DNA from: an uncultured Mobiluncus sp.
GTDB lineage: Bacteria; Actinomycetota; Actinomycetes; Actinomycetales; Actinomycetaceae
NCBI RefSeq assembly: GCF_943914685.1
Contig: NZ_CALUCZ010000007.1
Location: 1 to 64,000, forward strand
Reading direction: 5' to 3'
DNA: 64,000 bases
The notes under the pieces were generated by a model. It saw nothing but the letters and a program-made list of their open reading frames with translations. It searched no databases and was not told where the DNA came from. Every line of letters starts with the position of its first letter. The first letter of the stretch is position 1. A program made the position numbers and the translations under genes. Of the stretch, positions 34,552 through 43,259 are shown in pieces.

Positions 34552-35172
34552 TTAGAGTCTGCCGACCAGCACAACCTGAATCGTCTCCAAGCCGTCTTTG
34601 GGCACAATCATGTCGATATTCAAAACCCGCTGTACCTCGCGCGCTTCCACCTCGCGGTCAGAGGGGTAATAGATGGTGTTTACCGAGGGCTTAGTGCCTT
34701 GAAAGTTCTCTGCAGACACCTTTGTAAAGCCATCCGCTGCCACTTTGTCCTTGGTTTTTGCAGCCAGTCCGTTGATTCCCGAAGCATTCAAGACGCTCAC
34801 GTTGATACTTTTATCGGCCGAACGCGGCTCGGGCGTGGTTTCGGCGGCGGGCGGGGTGCTTTGGGTCGGCTCCTCACTAGGGGTGACACTTTCAGTGGGT
34901 CGTTCGCTGGCTTTACCGGTTTCAGAAGGGCTCGGGGTCGCCGCGGTGTTTGGAGTTTGGCTCATCTGTGGCTTAGTCGCTGCATCGTTGGCAGTTGAGG
35001 GGTGCGACCCAATCAGGAGCAGCATGGCCCAAGCCAGCAAGGGCGCGGCAATAATCACGACGACAAAAGGCAGAAAACCGTGCCACCAGGGCTGACCAGG
35101 CCGGTGCGCGCCTTGGGGCAAGTTTTTCCCAATCCGGTCAAATTCGTCCTCGGGGTATCGTGCTTCATCCAC
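34552..35172 (-). CDS. Membrane-anchored LytR_C domain protein
   Basis: A 206-residue protein with one transmembrane helix (FLPFVVVIIAAPLLAWAMLLLIG, about 33-55). A Thr/Pro/Glu-rich stalk follows, then a LytR C-terminal domain (INVSVLNASGINGLAAKTKDKV and IYYPSDREVEAREVQRVL). The domain occurs alone or behind LCP ligases that attach wall polymers. The catalytic LCP part is absent here, so a wall-associated structural or binding role is likely. GTG 35172 lacks a ribosome site; TAAGCT (plus-strand 35179-35184) ends 6 nt upstream, so it is probably leaderless. Confidence 0.85.
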   Translation of the reverse strand: MDEARYPEDEFDRIGKNLPQGAHRPGQPWWHGFLPFVVVIIAAPLLAWAMLLLIGSHPSTANDAATKPQMSQTPNTAATPSPSETGKASERPTESVTPSEEPTQSTPPAAETTPEPRSADKSINVSVLNASGINGLAAKTKDKVAADGFTKVSAENFQGTKPSVNTIYYPSDREVEAREVQRVLNIDMIVPKDGLETIQVVLVGRL

Positions 35173-35265
35173 GTGTCCAGCTTACGGATTGCGTCGGTTT
35201 CCGAGCTGTTCCCACGCCGTTAATCCAACGAAAAAGTTAGGAATGACGAGTTCATGACCGTCCGT

Positions 35266-35964
35266 TCACGGCAGGCGCCAATCTACCGGCTGGCCACCTT
35301 GGGCAACCAACAGTTCATTAGCTCGCGAAAAGGGACGGGAACCAAAGAATCCTCGTGACGCTGAGAGCGGGGAGGGGTGAACAGATTCGAGGCATGGCAC
35401 GCGGGGCATAAACTCTTTGGTCCTACGCGCATCGGCACCCCACAAAATCGCGACCAGCGGTAGTCCTTGCGCGGCGTGATGTTTAGCGAGTTCCCGGATC
35501 GCGAACTCAGTAATAGCTTCCCAGCCTCGGCCCCGGTGGGAGGCGGGTTTCCCCGGCTGTACGGTCAAAGCCCGGTTTAGCAGCATGACTCCCTGATTTG
35601 CCCAGGGCCGCAAATCTCCCGAAGTCGGCAGGGGCAGGCCTAAATCTTGGTGCATTTCCTTAAAAATATTAACCAGCGAACGCGGAATTTCTGTACCGGG
35701 CATTACAGAAAATGATAGTCCCATGGCGTGACCGGGGGTGGGATAGGGGTCTTGCCCCACAATCAGGACTTTCACCTGCGCCAAAGGATACTGAAAGGCG
35801 TGAAATACATTCTCTCCAGCCGGAAAGTATCCCCGTCCCGCCGCCAGCTCAGCGCGTAGGAAATCTCCCATGGCGTGAATCTGGTCCTCTACCGGAGCCA
35901 TAGTTTGCGCCCAATCCGGGGACATAATCCGTTCCAGCCCGCCCCGATTCTCCCCCGTATTCAT
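35266..35964 (-). CDS. ung: Uracil-DNA glycosylase, family 1
   Basis: A 232-residue base-excision-repair enzyme removing uracil from DNA. The water-activating residue is Asp72 in GQDPYPTPGHAMGLSFS, and the minor-groove loop is HPSPLSASRGFFG. ATG 35964 sits 5 nt after GGGAG and is preferred to the GTG two codons upstream. That ribosome site overlaps the nadC stop, so ung ends the nadABC operon. Confidence 0.96.
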   Translation of the reverse strand: MNTGENRGGLERIMSPDWAQTMAPVEDQIHAMGDFLRAELAAGRGYFPAGENVFHAFQYPLAQVKVLIVGQDPYPTPGHAMGLSFSVMPGTEIPRSLVNIFKEMHQDLGLPLPTSGDLRPWANQGVMLLNRALTVQPGKPASHRGRGWEAITEFAIRELAKHHAAQGLPLVAILWGADARRTKEFMPRVPCLESVHPSPLSASRGFFGSRPFSRANELLVAQGGQPVDWRLP

Positions 35965-35973
35965 AGCCACTCC

Positions 35974-36888
35974 CTACATGTCCAAGGCCAAATCGAGAAT
36001 GGGGGCACTGTGTGTGAGGGCTCCCACAGAGATATAGTCCACCCCGCTGGCGGCCGTCGCCGCCGCGTCACGCAGTGTCAAACCCCCGCTGGCCTCTGTT
36101 TTTACTCCGCGTGGGGCGGCAATCGCCACCGCTTTAGTCATGGTTTCCGGGCTCATATTGTCCAGCAAAATCAGCTCTACCTCGAGATCCGTTGCCTCCA
36201 GAACCTGTTCCAAAGTGTCGCATTCGACTTCCAGGGGAATTTGGGGGGCATACGCCCGCACCGCCTGCACCGCGGCCGCCAACGAACCGGCTGCAGCAAT
36301 GTGGTTGTCTTTGATGAGAGCCGCGTCCCCCAGCCCCATTCGATGATTTTCTCCGCCTCCGCAGCGCACCGCGTACTTTTGCAGCACGCGCATGCCGGGA
36401 ATCGTTTTGCGCGTGTCGCGCACCCGCGCTTTTGTACCTGTCGTTCCACTTTCGCCGGAGGCAGCAGCAATCGCATCAACGTAAGCCGCCACCGCGGTCG
36501 CCACACCGCTGAGCTGACTGGCCAAGTTCAACAAGGTCCTCTCGGCGGTTAGCATAGTCCTGGCACCAGCAGTTATCTCTAAAATGACATCGCCCGGCTC
36601 GACTCGTTCCCCGTCCTGGCGTCGCATCGTGACCCGCGGTGTGGGGGCACCGGTCTGGTGCGCTAGCACGAACGGTACCGCGGCGGCGATGGGAACCCCC
36701 GCCAAGCACCCCGGCGCGCGGGCGACCATCCGGGCTTGCACAGTGAGATTGTCATCAAAAATGGCATCCGTGGTGACATCCGGCCCGTAAGCCAAGTCTT
36801 CGTTCAAAGTCGCCTCAATAAAGTCCGTGACTTGGCGCGAATCTAACTTCGCTGCCGCTAAAGCGCTGGTGATTTCTGGTGGTAACAT
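35974..36888 (-). CDS. nadC: Quinolinate phosphoribosyltransferase
   Basis: A 304-residue enzyme that makes nicotinate mononucleotide, CO2 and pyrophosphate from quinolinate and PRPP. It shows ERTLLNLASQLSGVAT, KARVRDTRKTIPGMRVLQKYAV (the substrate-binding basic residues), CGGGENHRMGLGDAALIKDNH, LEVECDTLEQV and LLDNMSPE. AAGGAGA precedes ATG 36888. It is third in nadA-nadB-nadC, with a 42-bp gap from nadB. Confidence 0.97.
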   Translation of the reverse strand: MLPPEITSALAAAKLDSRQVTDFIEATLNEDLAYGPDVTTDAIFDDNLTVQARMVARAPGCLAGVPIAAAVPFVLAHQTGAPTPRVTMRRQDGERVEPGDVILEITAGARTMLTAERTLLNLASQLSGVATAVAAYVDAIAAASGESGTTGTKARVRDTRKTIPGMRVLQKYAVRCGGGENHRMGLGDAALIKDNHIAAAGSLAAAVQAVRAYAPQIPLEVECDTLEQVLEATDLEVELILLDNMSPETMTKAVAIAAPRGVKTEASGGLTLRDAAATAASGVDYISVGALTHSAPILDLALDM

Positions 36889-36930
36889 CGGTTTCTCTCT
36901 CCTTTTTCACGTCTGGTTCGTGCCGTAGGC

Positions 36931-38523
36931 TCACACCGGAGTCTCGCTGACTTCCAGTGAGGTTCCGTCTGGGCCCAACTGCACGTCCAGGTGCCGGCGC
37001 CATTCCTCGCGGCGATGCGGGAAATCCGTTCGCCGGTGGGTGCCGCGGGATTCTTCTCTGGCCAAGGCCGGTGCCACTAGGGCTCGGGCTACCAGCGTGG
37101 CGTGGGGGGACAGATTCTCAAGCTCGCGCTGCGCCCGCTGCAAGCCGGCGCGATCGCGCAACACATAGACGTCGCGGCTCATGATTTCCTGAATTTTTTC
37201 CAGTACCGTCGGCGCAATGACCACCGGCTGGGGAATCGTTGCCGGTTTCGCCACCGGGCGCCGACGCAGCTGCGGCAGGTCCACTTCCGCCAACTGCTTG
37301 GCAACTAAACTGCCCATGACCAGGGCCTCCGTCAGGGAATTGGAGGCCAGGCGGTTCGCGCCCTGCACCCCGGTACACGCCACTTCCCCAATGGCATAGA
37401 GCCCCTCCACGTTCGTTTGACCGCTCATGGTGGCCGCAATTCCGCCGCAATAGTAGTGGGCTCCAGGGCGGACCGGAATGGGCTCGGTGATGGGGTCTAC
37501 CCCGCGGCTGGAAACCAGCTCATAGATGGTGGGGAACATTTCTTTCCATTTCTGTGCCCCGAAACTGGTGGCATCCAGGTAGAGGTGATCCAAACCGTGA
37601 GCCACCATGTATTCCTGTTCTGCCGCCGAAACCACGTCACGCGGCGCCAGGTCCTCTTGTGGGTGAACCCCACGCATGACCCGGTTGCCCTGCCCGTCAA
37701 CCAGGAAAGCGCCTTCCCCGCGTACCGCTTCGGACACGAGTACTCCCCGGTCGCCCTTAACTTTAACGGGCGGTACAAAAATGGTGGGGTGGAACTGCAT
37801 GAATTCGAGGTCACGGCCGATGGCTCCGGCGCGCAGGGCTGCTGCCAAACCGACCCCGTTGACGACTTCGGGGTTCGTGGTCGCGTTCCACAGCTGGCCG
37901 ATTCCGCCGGTAGCAAGGATTACCGCAAAAGCAGAAACGACCCCGAATCCGCGGCGGGAATCCCGTACCGTGGCGCCGCAAGCGCGGCCTTCTTCATCGA
38001 CCAGGACATCGCACAATTCGCAGTCTTCCAGGACTTTCAGTTCACCTTGCCCGCCGGTGTTCCAGGTCGCGCCGTCCATGGCGGCAACATTTTTCGCCAG
38101 CGTAATCTCGATTTCGTGACCCGAAGCGTCCCCGTTGGAGTGCAGGATACGCCGCGCGGAATGCCCCCCTTCCAGGTGCAGGTCGATTTCCCCGGCTGCG
38201 TTGCGGTCGAAGCGCGCTCCGATACTCATCATCCACTGTAGGGCTCGCGGGGCTTCCTGAACCAGGGTGCGCACCGCCGTCTGGCTGCACAAGCCCGCCC
38301 CCGCCACGATGGTGTCTTCATAGTGGGCTTCGGGAGTGTCTTGCCGATCCCAAACCGCAGCCAACCCCCCTTGTGCCCAGTCAGTAGAGCTGGCGGTCAG
38401 GTCACTTTTCGTCACCAGTACGCAATCGACCCCGGCAAAAACCAGGTTGATGACGGCACTCAAGCCCGCCGCCCCGGATCCGACTACCAGGACCGGAGTC
38501 GTCATTGTCCAGTTGACATCCAT
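36931..38523 (-). CDS. nadB: L-aspartate oxidase
   Basis: A 530-residue flavoenzyme oxidising aspartate to iminoaspartate, the substrate of NadA. It has the FAD motif VVGSGAAGLSA, then SSTDWAQGGLAAVW, HLEGGHSARRILHSNGDASG (active-site His/Arg block), and GANRLASNSLTEALV near the second FAD block. The helical C-terminal domain is shorter and ends in a divergent tail. The ORF opens at ATG 38523, 18 bp after nadA; a Met seven codons in is possible but has no ribosome site. Confidence 0.96.
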   Translation of the reverse strand: MDVNWTMTTPVLVVGSGAAGLSAVINLVFAGVDCVLVTKSDLTASSTDWAQGGLAAVWDRQDTPEAHYEDTIVAGAGLCSQTAVRTLVQEAPRALQWMMSIGARFDRNAAGEIDLHLEGGHSARRILHSNGDASGHEIEITLAKNVAAMDGATWNTGGQGELKVLEDCELCDVLVDEEGRACGATVRDSRRGFGVVSAFAVILATGGIGQLWNATTNPEVVNGVGLAAALRAGAIGRDLEFMQFHPTIFVPPVKVKGDRGVLVSEAVRGEGAFLVDGQGNRVMRGVHPQEDLAPRDVVSAAEQEYMVAHGLDHLYLDATSFGAQKWKEMFPTIYELVSSRGVDPITEPIPVRPGAHYYCGGIAATMSGQTNVEGLYAIGEVACTGVQGANRLASNSLTEALVMGSLVAKQLAEVDLPQLRRRPVAKPATIPQPVVIAPTVLEKIQEIMSRDVYVLRDRAGLQRAQRELENLSPHATLVARALVAPALAREESRGTHRRTDFPHRREEWRRHLDVQLGPDGTSLEVSETPV

Positions 38524-38541
38524 GGGAGTGTGTTCCGGTGT

Positions 38542-39531
38542 CTAGTGCTGCTGGGGTGAGGCGGTGTTGCCGATAGCAATCATGCGCTGCACGCTGGCTC
38601 GGGCGCGCGCGGCGATATCTTCGTCCACAAAGACTTCGTCGCGGCCGTTTTCCAAACAGCTGACTAAGTTTTCCAAAGTGGTTTGGTTCATATACGGGCA
38701 AGCCGCCTGGGGCATGACCGGTTCAAAAGCGACCTCTGGATTGGCTTTGCGCAGCGGGTGAAGCATTCCGACCTCGGTGGCGACCAGTACTCGCGAACCT
38801 TTCGGGGCTTTTTTCGCCTCCGAGAGCATTCCGCCGGTCGAAAGCACTTTAACCTTTTCCGGGCTGAGTTTGCCGGCCTCGATGAGGTCCACGGCTGCCT
38901 GCGTGCCGCCGCATTCGGGGTGAATGTAGACATCCGCGTCCCCCGCGGCGAGGATTCCTTGCATCAAAATGTCGGGGGTCATCGCGGCATGGACATGGCA
39001 GGCCCCGTCCCAGGTCACCAGGTTTTTCCGACCGGTCACGCGCCGCACGTGCGCCCCCAGGTTGCGGTCGGGGCAAAACAGAATTTCGGTTTGAGCCGGA
39101 ATCGAGTTCACCACGTCAATAGCGTTTGCCGAGGTGCAGCAAACATCGGTTTCCGCCTTCACCGCGGCGGTGGTGTTCACATAACTGACCACGACCGCGC
39201 CGGGGTGTGCGGCTTTCCAAGCCCGCAACTGTTCGGCAGTAATGCAATCCGCCAGCGAGCATCCCGCGGTGGCGTCAGGAATCAAAACACGCTTTTGCGG
39301 GGAGAGGATCTTGGCAGTCTCTGCCATGAAGTGTACGCCGGCGAACACGATGGTTCCCTGCGGAGATTCGGCAGCCAAACGGGACAAAGCCAAGGAATCC
39401 CCGGTGAAATCCGCTACGTCTTGAACTTCGCCAGATTGGTAGTTATGCGCCAAGATTACGGCGTCTTTTTCCTGGGCCAGTTGGCGGATACGTTTTTGGA
39501 GGGCTTGAGTTTCTGTGGCGCTTCGAGTCAT
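38542..39531 (-). CDS. nadA: Quinolinate synthase
   Basis: A 329-residue [4Fe-4S] enzyme condensing iminoaspartate with dihydroxyacetone phosphate to quinolinate. The likely cluster ligands are Cys91 (TAGCSLAD), Cys207 (HPECGGTQ) and Cys278 (AACPYMNQTTLENL). AHNYQSGEVQDVADFTGDSL and YVNTTAAVKAETDVCCTSAN bind substrate. GGAAGGAAAG precedes the ATG. It is the first gene of nadABC-ung, with a possible TATAAT at plus-strand 39622-39627. Cluster-bearing NadA points to tolerance of low-oxygen life, though it is not proof. Confidence 0.97.
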   Translation of the reverse strand: MTRSATETQALQKRIRQLAQEKDAVILAHNYQSGEVQDVADFTGDSLALSRLAAESPQGTIVFAGVHFMAETAKILSPQKRVLIPDATAGCSLADCITAEQLRAWKAAHPGAVVVSYVNTTAAVKAETDVCCTSANAIDVVNSIPAQTEILFCPDRNLGAHVRRVTGRKNLVTWDGACHVHAAMTPDILMQGILAAGDADVYIHPECGGTQAAVDLIEAGKLSPEKVKVLSTGGMLSEAKKAPKGSRVLVATEVGMLHPLRKANPEVAFEPVMPQAACPYMNQTTLENLVSCLENGRDEVFVDEDIAARARASVQRMIAIGNTASPQQH

Positions 39532-39719
39532 AGTGATAGCTTTCCTTCCTCAAGTTTCCCGGACGGCTTGCCTGACACAGCTCGCGAAATTCGAGTCACT
39601 TTCGTATTAACATCGCTTCTGATTATAGAACCCTTTATAACCGCCGTTTTCACCAAGGCGGGAGCACAGAAGACACTGGCTTTGTCGCACGGGCAAATTT
39701 ATGGGAAAATTGGATAACC

Positions 39720-39795
39720 GCCACTTTAGCTCAGTTGGTAGAGCACCCGCCTTGTAAGCGGACGGTCAACAGTTCGAGTCTGTTAAGTGGCTCCA
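39720..39795 (+). tRNA. tRNA-Thr (anticodon TGT)
   Basis: A 76-nt cloverleaf. Acceptor GCCACTT/AAGTGGC, D-arm TAGCTCAGTTGGTAGAGCA, anticodon stem CCGCC with loop CTTGTAA, T-arm with GTTCGAGTC, discriminator T and an encoded CCA end. The anticodon TGT reads ACA. Confidence 0.96.
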
Positions 39796-39831
39796 CTTGG
39801 ACTGTCCCCCGGGGTAACTCTCAATAACACC

Positions 39832-41427
39832 TCAGACCAAGACGAAAGCCGCGGCCGCAAGTCCCAGCAGCAACATTCCCAGAATGAGACGGCGCAACGG
39901 GGTGGGCAAAGCCGCCCGCAGCACTCGTCGGGCGCCTATCCGCAGCGGTGCGCTGAGCGGAATCCACCACGCCACCAGCAACGCCGCCCCGGACAGGGCT
40001 TGTGCGATGTAAACCCTTTTTGGAACGATTGTTCCAAAAAGGGTGACGGTGTCGGGCAGTTCGGTGGGTAGCGTTGTCGTGTTGCCGACCAGGATTTCCC
40101 CCGCCAGGAACAGCGCGGCCACCACGATAACAGCGGCTGGTAGGGTGCTGGCCAGGCCTTTGATGAAAGCTCCGGGTAAGGAAAGACTTTTTCGGGTGGA
40201 ACGCCAATGCCATCCCGCTACCGCAGCCACCCAAAAGCCGAACACCGCGATGATTCCCGATACTGCCAGCTGCCACGGAACCCACGCCGCCCAGGCTAGT
40301 GCGCCGGCCAATCCCAGGAACGGTAACGCACCCGGGGCGGGCTTGGGGCCGGTTTCGCCCTCCGAGCCGCTGGCGCTGATATCAGGCTCACAAGCCGTTT
40401 GGGGATCTGGTAAATCTGCGTCCCCCCAGGTGTCAGCCACACCGCCGGTTTCCTCCGCAGACCATTCGGGAGCGGATTCCACCCCGGTGGAGGGACTCTC
40501 CAGCCCCACGGGATTGTACCGACCGTTTAACTCTTGAGGCATTACCGTGGTGTATCCCGGTTTATTCGGGATTGCCGGGGTCAGAAGGGCGGTCGCGGCG
40601 GTTTCCTCGTCAGTCGCGCCGGATTGGACGGCCTGGAGCAGTTCGGCAAAATCCGCGCTTCGCTGAGCTTGCGGGGCTAAAACCTTGCGAAAGACCTCTG
40701 CTAAAGGTGCCTCCAGACCGGTCACGTCAGGATTACCGGCTAAAACTCGCGAGACAATCACGGTTGGCGAGCCGGTTCCGAAGGGGGGCCGTCCGGTCAG
40801 GGTAAACAGTAACAGTGCGGCTAAAGCCCACCAGTCGTCAGCGAAATCCGCTTTCTGACCCTCGATGACCTCAGGTGAGATAAATCCTGGAGTTCCCACC
40901 ACCAAGCCGGTTCGCGTCAGACCGCTGGTGTTTTCCAAAACGGAAGAAATGCCGAAGTCGATCAAAACTGGACCATTCGGTCCAAGAATTACGTTGGCGG
41001 GTTTGATGTCACGGTGGCAAATCCCGGACTCATGCACGGCTCGCAGGGTAGCGGCCAGCATGGTTCCCAGTTCCAAAGCGTCCTCGAGCTGCCAAGCGCC
41101 GGAAACCCGCACATCCTCCGCGAGAGTCGGACCCGGGACATATTCCGTAACTATAAAGGCATCGACCCCATCGACTTCCAGGTCCATCACGGCCGCAACC
41201 CCGGGGACATGAACCCGTTTCAGAGCTAACGCTTCGGAGCGCAGACGCTCCCGAGCATCCCCATCACGCTGCCCGAGGTCAGCGCCGGGAGCCAACAGTT
41301 TAAAAGCGACCGGGTTACCCCCACCGTCACGAGCCAGATAGACGGTAGCAGAAGCACCCGTTCCGAGCCGGCGCTCCAAAACGTACCCACCTATCTCGGC
41401 ACCCAATAACTCGGCGTTTACGCTCAT
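39832..41427 (-). CDS. Membrane Ser/Thr protein kinase
   Basis: A 531-residue Hanks-type kinase. The glycine loop is GTGASATVYLA, the ATP lysine Lys43, the catalytic loop HRDIKPANVIL (Asp140), then DFGIS (157-159) and SPEV. The kinase ends near 275, a polar linker of about 110 residues follows, and the C-terminus holds about four transmembrane helices, with no PASTA repeats outside. It is therefore not the PknB wall-sensing type. ATG 41427 has no ribosome site, while TATACT (plus-strand 41436-41441) ends 8 nt upstream, so it is probably leaderless. The stop faces the tRNA-Thr gene. Confidence 0.9.
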   Translation of the reverse strand: MSVNAELLGAEIGGYVLERRLGTGASATVYLARDGGGNPVAFKLLAPGADLGQRDGDARERLRSEALALKRVHVPGVAAVMDLEVDGVDAFIVTEYVPGPTLAEDVRVSGAWQLEDALELGTMLAATLRAVHESGICHRDIKPANVILGPNGPVLIDFGISSVLENTSGLTRTGLVVGTPGFISPEVIEGQKADFADDWWALAALLLFTLTGRPPFGTGSPTVIVSRVLAGNPDVTGLEAPLAEVFRKVLAPQAQRSADFAELLQAVQSGATDEETAATALLTPAIPNKPGYTTVMPQELNGRYNPVGLESPSTGVESAPEWSAEETGGVADTWGDADLPDPQTACEPDISASGSEGETGPKPAPGALPFLGLAGALAWAAWVPWQLAVSGIIAVFGFWVAAVAGWHWRSTRKSLSLPGAFIKGLASTLPAAVIVVAALFLAGEILVGNTTTLPTELPDTVTLFGTIVPKRVYIAQALSGAALLVAWWIPLSAPLRIGARRVLRAALPTPLRRLILGMLLLGLAAAAFVLV

Positions 41428-41661
41428 GTAAAACGAGTATAGTCAACCCCCGGCTTAGCCTCCCTGGTGCGAAATACCAGGGATAGACCAGCCCACTCTC
41501 AATCTGTCAGCCCCGCCCACCCACTCTTGTGCAGGAAAACCTGCAATGAACGCACAAATCTGGAATAATAGACGGGTCGGCACCGATGCCGACAAATTTC
41601 ATATCCAACCTTTACAACGGACCGTCCGGCGCGTACCTGCCGGTGAAGGGATTAAAATATT

Positions 41662-42780
41662 ATGGCAACTGTCACTTTTGACAAAGCAACACGTATCTAT
41701 CCGGGTAACACCACCCCATCGGTGGATGAGCTCAACTTGGAAATTGCCGACGGCGAATTCCTGGTTTTGGTCGGACCCTCCGGCTGCGGTAAATCCACCT
41801 CGCTGCGGATGCTGGCAGGTTTGGAGGAAGTCAACTCCGGGCGCATTCTGATTGGCGACAAAGATGTCACGGACGTGCAGCCCAAAGATCGCGATATCGC
41901 GATGGTGTTCCAAAACTACGCTCTGTACCCGCATATGACGGTGCGGGACAATATGGGTTTTGCTCTGAAAATCGCTGGCACCCCCAAGGACGAAATCGCT
42001 AAGCGTGTCGAGGAGGCCGCCAAGGTTTTGGACCTGACCGAATACCTGGATCGCAAGCCGAAAGCTCTGTCCGGCGGGCAGCGTCAGCGCGTGGCGATGG
42101 GCCGAGCTATCGTGCGTAAACCCCAAGTGTTCCTGATGGACGAACCGCTGTCGAACTTGGACGCGAAACTGCGTGTACAAACCCGCACCCAGATTGCCTC
42201 CTTGCAACGCAAACTGGGAGTCACCACCCTTTACGTGACCCACGACCAGACCGAAGCCCTGACGATGGGCGACCGGATTGCCGTGCTCAAGGACGGCATT
42301 TTGCAACAGGTCGGTTCCCCGGACGAACTCTACCAGCACCCCCAGAATGACTTTGTGGCTGGTTTCATCGGCTCGCCTTCCATGAACCTGCGCAAGTTTA
42401 AGGTGGAAGGCGAAAAGGCGGTTCTCTACGGGGCCTCCCTTCCGATTTCCGCAGAGCAGCGCAATGCCTTGACTGAGGCTGACGGCGGCGAAGTCACGAT
42501 TGGATTCCGTCCCGAAGATTTGGAAATCACCACCGATACCGGCGATGGTGTGATGCCCATTGTGGTGGACATCATCGAAGAACTCGGTTCGGACGGCTAC
42601 GTGTACGGTCACCTCGATGGAGCGGCACAAGGGACTTCCGGTTCAGTCACGGAAGATCACCTGGTGGTGCGGGTTCCGCCGCGCACCGCCCCGAAGCCCG
42701 GCAGCGTCATGAATGTGCGGATTACCCCTGGTCATCAGCACGTCTTTAGTGCCGCCACCGGCAAGCGCCTGCCTGACTAA
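41662..42780 (+). CDS. ugpC: Sugar ABC-transporter ATPase (UgpC/MsiK-like)
   Basis: A 372-residue ATPase of the carbohydrate-uptake CUT1 type. Walker A is GPSGCGKST (38-46), the Q-loop NYALYPHMTV, signature LSGGQRQRV, Walker B VFLMDEP and the switch His VTHDQTEA. A C-terminal TOBE/regulatory domain (IGFRPEDLEI) is kept. No permease or binding-protein genes adjoin, so it probably serves several sugar transporters, as MsiK does in streptomycetes. The start has GAAGGG about 12 nt upstream. A strong terminator follows. Which sugar or glycerophosphodiester it helps import is not shown. Confidence 0.93.
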   Translation: MATVTFDKATRIYPGNTTPSVDELNLEIADGEFLVLVGPSGCGKSTSLRMLAGLEEVNSGRILIGDKDVTDVQPKDRDIAMVFQNYALYPHMTVRDNMGFALKIAGTPKDEIAKRVEEAAKVLDLTEYLDRKPKALSGGQRQRVAMGRAIVRKPQVFLMDEPLSNLDAKLRVQTRTQIASLQRKLGVTTLYVTHDQTEALTMGDRIAVLKDGILQQVGSPDELYQHPQNDFVAGFIGSPSMNLRKFKVEGEKAVLYGASLPISAEQRNALTEADGGEVTIGFRPEDLEITTDTGDGVMPIVVDIIEELGSDGYVYGHLDGAAQGTSGSVTEDHLVVRVPPRTAPKPGSVMNVRITPGHQHVFSAATGKRLPD

Positions 42781-42844
42781 GTCACTCGCCGAGTCGCCGG
42801 TCGTCAGGCCGGGGCGTGGTTCGGCGAATAACGCAAACTAATCT

Positions 42845-42877
42845 GGGTGGTTCCCGCTAAGAGGGCGGGAACCACCC
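42845..42877 (+). terminator. Intrinsic terminator of ugpC
   Basis: A 13-bp perfect stem GGGTGGTTCCCGC/GCGGGAACCACCC with a 7-nt loop, followed by GTTTATTT. Confidence 0.92.
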
Positions 42878-42954
42878 GTTTATTTCCGCGGATATCCCAG
42901 CCCGGTTCGGAAAATTCCAACGATTTAGGCAACAGTCAGAAATGTTAAAAGTAG

Positions 42955-42984
42955 TTGCTGTTTGTGAGTGGTATATGTTAAATT
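42955..42984 (+). promoter_or_regulatory. Predicted promoter of a candidate small RNA
   Basis: TTGCTG (42955-42960), an 18-bp spacer and TAAATT (42979-42984). Predicted transcription start near 42991. No convincing ORF follows before the terminator. Confidence 0.45.
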
Positions 42985-42990
42985 TGAAGG

Positions 42991-43151
42991 TGGTTCTGTT
43001 GGTGGTTGGCGGTTTTCGATGTCACCCCATCTCAACTGTGAAAGCTATTTGAATAAACCCCCTCAACTGGCAGGTAATCAACACCACCAAAACCCAACCG
43101 CCTGCCGGTTGAAACTGGGCGATTCTGGATTCCAGAATCGCCCAGTTTTTT
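42991..43151 (+). ncRNA. Candidate small RNA, about 160 nt
   Basis: The stretch lies between the ugpC terminator and an independent strong terminator, has its own promoter-like hexamers, and codes for no credible protein. TTGGTGGT near the 5' end can pair with ACCACCAA some 90 nt later, and AACCG/CGGTT forms a small stem before the terminator. No Rfam family is recognised. The rest of the 479-bp gap between ugpC and ramB shows nothing else. Confidence 0.4.
43112..43151 (+). terminator. Strong intrinsic terminator without an assigned gene
   Basis: CTGGGCGATTCTG/CAGAATCGCCCAG (43115-43127 with 43133-43145), a 13-bp stem plus A-T closing pairs, 5-nt loop, followed by six Ts. It reads on the plus strand, so it does not serve ramB, which approaches from the right. 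Confidence 0.88.
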
Positions 43152-43259
43152 CTCAACTAACAGTTATTCACCCGCCGGCTGCCACCCACCCAGAACTCTG
43201 GGACACTCTCAATAAAAACTATTTACACGCTATAAATTTGCCGGCGGCGTGTTTTTCCC

